Below are positions 63,852-64,000 of a stretch of 64,000 nt of DNA, one piece after another. The number at the start of each line of letters is the position of its first letter. The stretch's first letter is position 1. Origin of the DNA: Alphaproteobacteria bacterium (lineage in GTDB: Bacteria > Pseudomonadota > Alphaproteobacteria > Sphingomonadales > Kordiimonadaceae); assembly GCA_021774735.1 (NCBI GenBank), contig JAJFIS010000019.1:224193-288192 (forward strand), in the 5' to 3' direction. The translations under genes and the position numbers were made by a program. A model generated the notes under the pieces. That model ran no database searches. It saw only the letters and a list, made by a program, of their open reading frames with translations, and was not told where the DNA came from.

Positions 63852-64000
63852 GAGCCTATCTTTTTAACTGTGTAAGTGGCCATGATATACTCCATGAAAG
63901 GGAGATTTATTATGGCTATCAAGCAAGAAGTTATCGATGAACTATTGAAGGACTACAAAAACCCTGAAGACCTTTTGGGTGAAGAGGGTCTGTTCAAGGT
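63852..64000 (+). mobile_element. IS256-family element, left end
   Basis: The left end begins GAGCCTATCTTTTTAAC followed by TGTGTAA. From memory, the IS256 terminal repeat has TGTGTAA at the same distance from the tip. The transposase starts at 63912. The right end lies beyond the window, so target duplication cannot be checked. Confidence 0.75.
63912..64000 (+). CDS. IS256-family transposase, N-terminal fragment
   Basis: The first 29 residues start M-A-I-K-Q-E-V-I-D-E-L-L-K-D-Y-K and continue N-P-E-D-L-L-G-E-E-G-L, the typical N-terminus of IS256-family (mutator-type) DDE transposases. A GGGAG ribosome-binding site precedes the ATG. The gene runs off the window edge. Confidence 0.88.
   Translation, partial: MAIKQEVIDELLKDYKNPEDLLGEEGLFK

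Overview
The window reads as chromosomal DNA of an alphaproteobacterium of moderate, locally AT-rich composition. The clearest support is the conserved order rnd-lptC-lptA-lptB-rpoN-hpf-ptsN on the minus strand, together with def-fmt-truA, a DUF1491 gene and PreT/PreA. Genus cannot be fixed from this sequence. A Kordiimonadales-like marine lineage is only a guess, prompted by the membrane LytTR regulator, the low GC and the sulfotransferase.

Layout. 1-3.3 kb (+): PilZ protein, DUF1491 protein, then def, fmt and truA. 3.3-10 kb (-): the LPS-transport/sigma-54 cluster, preceded by a small membrane protein plus XRE regulator pair with its own promoter and operator. 10.3-13.7 kb: a RutR-like regulator divergent from reductive pyrimidine degradation genes preA/preT. 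13.8-14.4 kb: a parDE toxin-antitoxin module bracketed by 35-bp direct repeats. 14.5-22.8 kb: single genes, namely a lipoprotein, tRNA-Leu(CAG), a membrane LytTR regulator, an outer-membrane barrel, a histidine kinase with a PhnD-like binding protein, carbonic anhydrase, an SDR and cspA. 22.9-28.3 kb (+): SulP transporter plus universal stress protein, two PH-domain membrane proteins and a cytochrome b. 28.3-37.2 kb (-): a metal-efflux block (merR, permease, DUF5676, DUF2231/NTF2-like fusion, Cys-rich periplasmic protein, cusC, cusB, cusA) with two MerR-type long-spacer promoters. 37.2-40.2 kb (-): arfB, selU, selD, yjdM. 40.5-47.9 kb (+): alpha-2-macroglobulin and pbpC. 47.9-51.6 kb (-): chemoreceptor, short periplasmic binding protein and porin. 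52-56.9 kb: DJ-1/PfpI protein, a hendecad-repeat protein, an S8 protease, and an ECF sigma/anti-sigma pair. 57-63.4 kb: sulfotransferase, a MarR-controlled sodC operon, nitroreductase, CoA-transferase and an EEP-family protein. The right edge enters an IS256-family element that appears to have cut a membrane-protein gene.

The most notable candidate system lies at 52.9-56.5 kb. An ECF sigma factor and anti-sigma factor sit divergent from a periplasmic S8 protease with a long coiled-coil N-terminus, followed by a secreted protein made of 11-residue Ala/Arg/Glu repeats. The same promoter motif, GGAAT-N16/17-CGTA, precedes the sigma gene, the protease gene and the repeat-protein gene. This predicts a compact self-contained envelope-stress regulon. 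Other regulatory architecture includes a RutR-like operator over the preT promoter, a perfect MerR dyad before merR, a second 19-bp-spacer promoter before the copper genes, direct repeats at the lytTR start, and a 21-bp tandem repeat before the binding-protein/kinase pair.

No CRISPR array, prophage or rRNA was seen. All functional calls come from motif and family recognition by eye; no database search was run.
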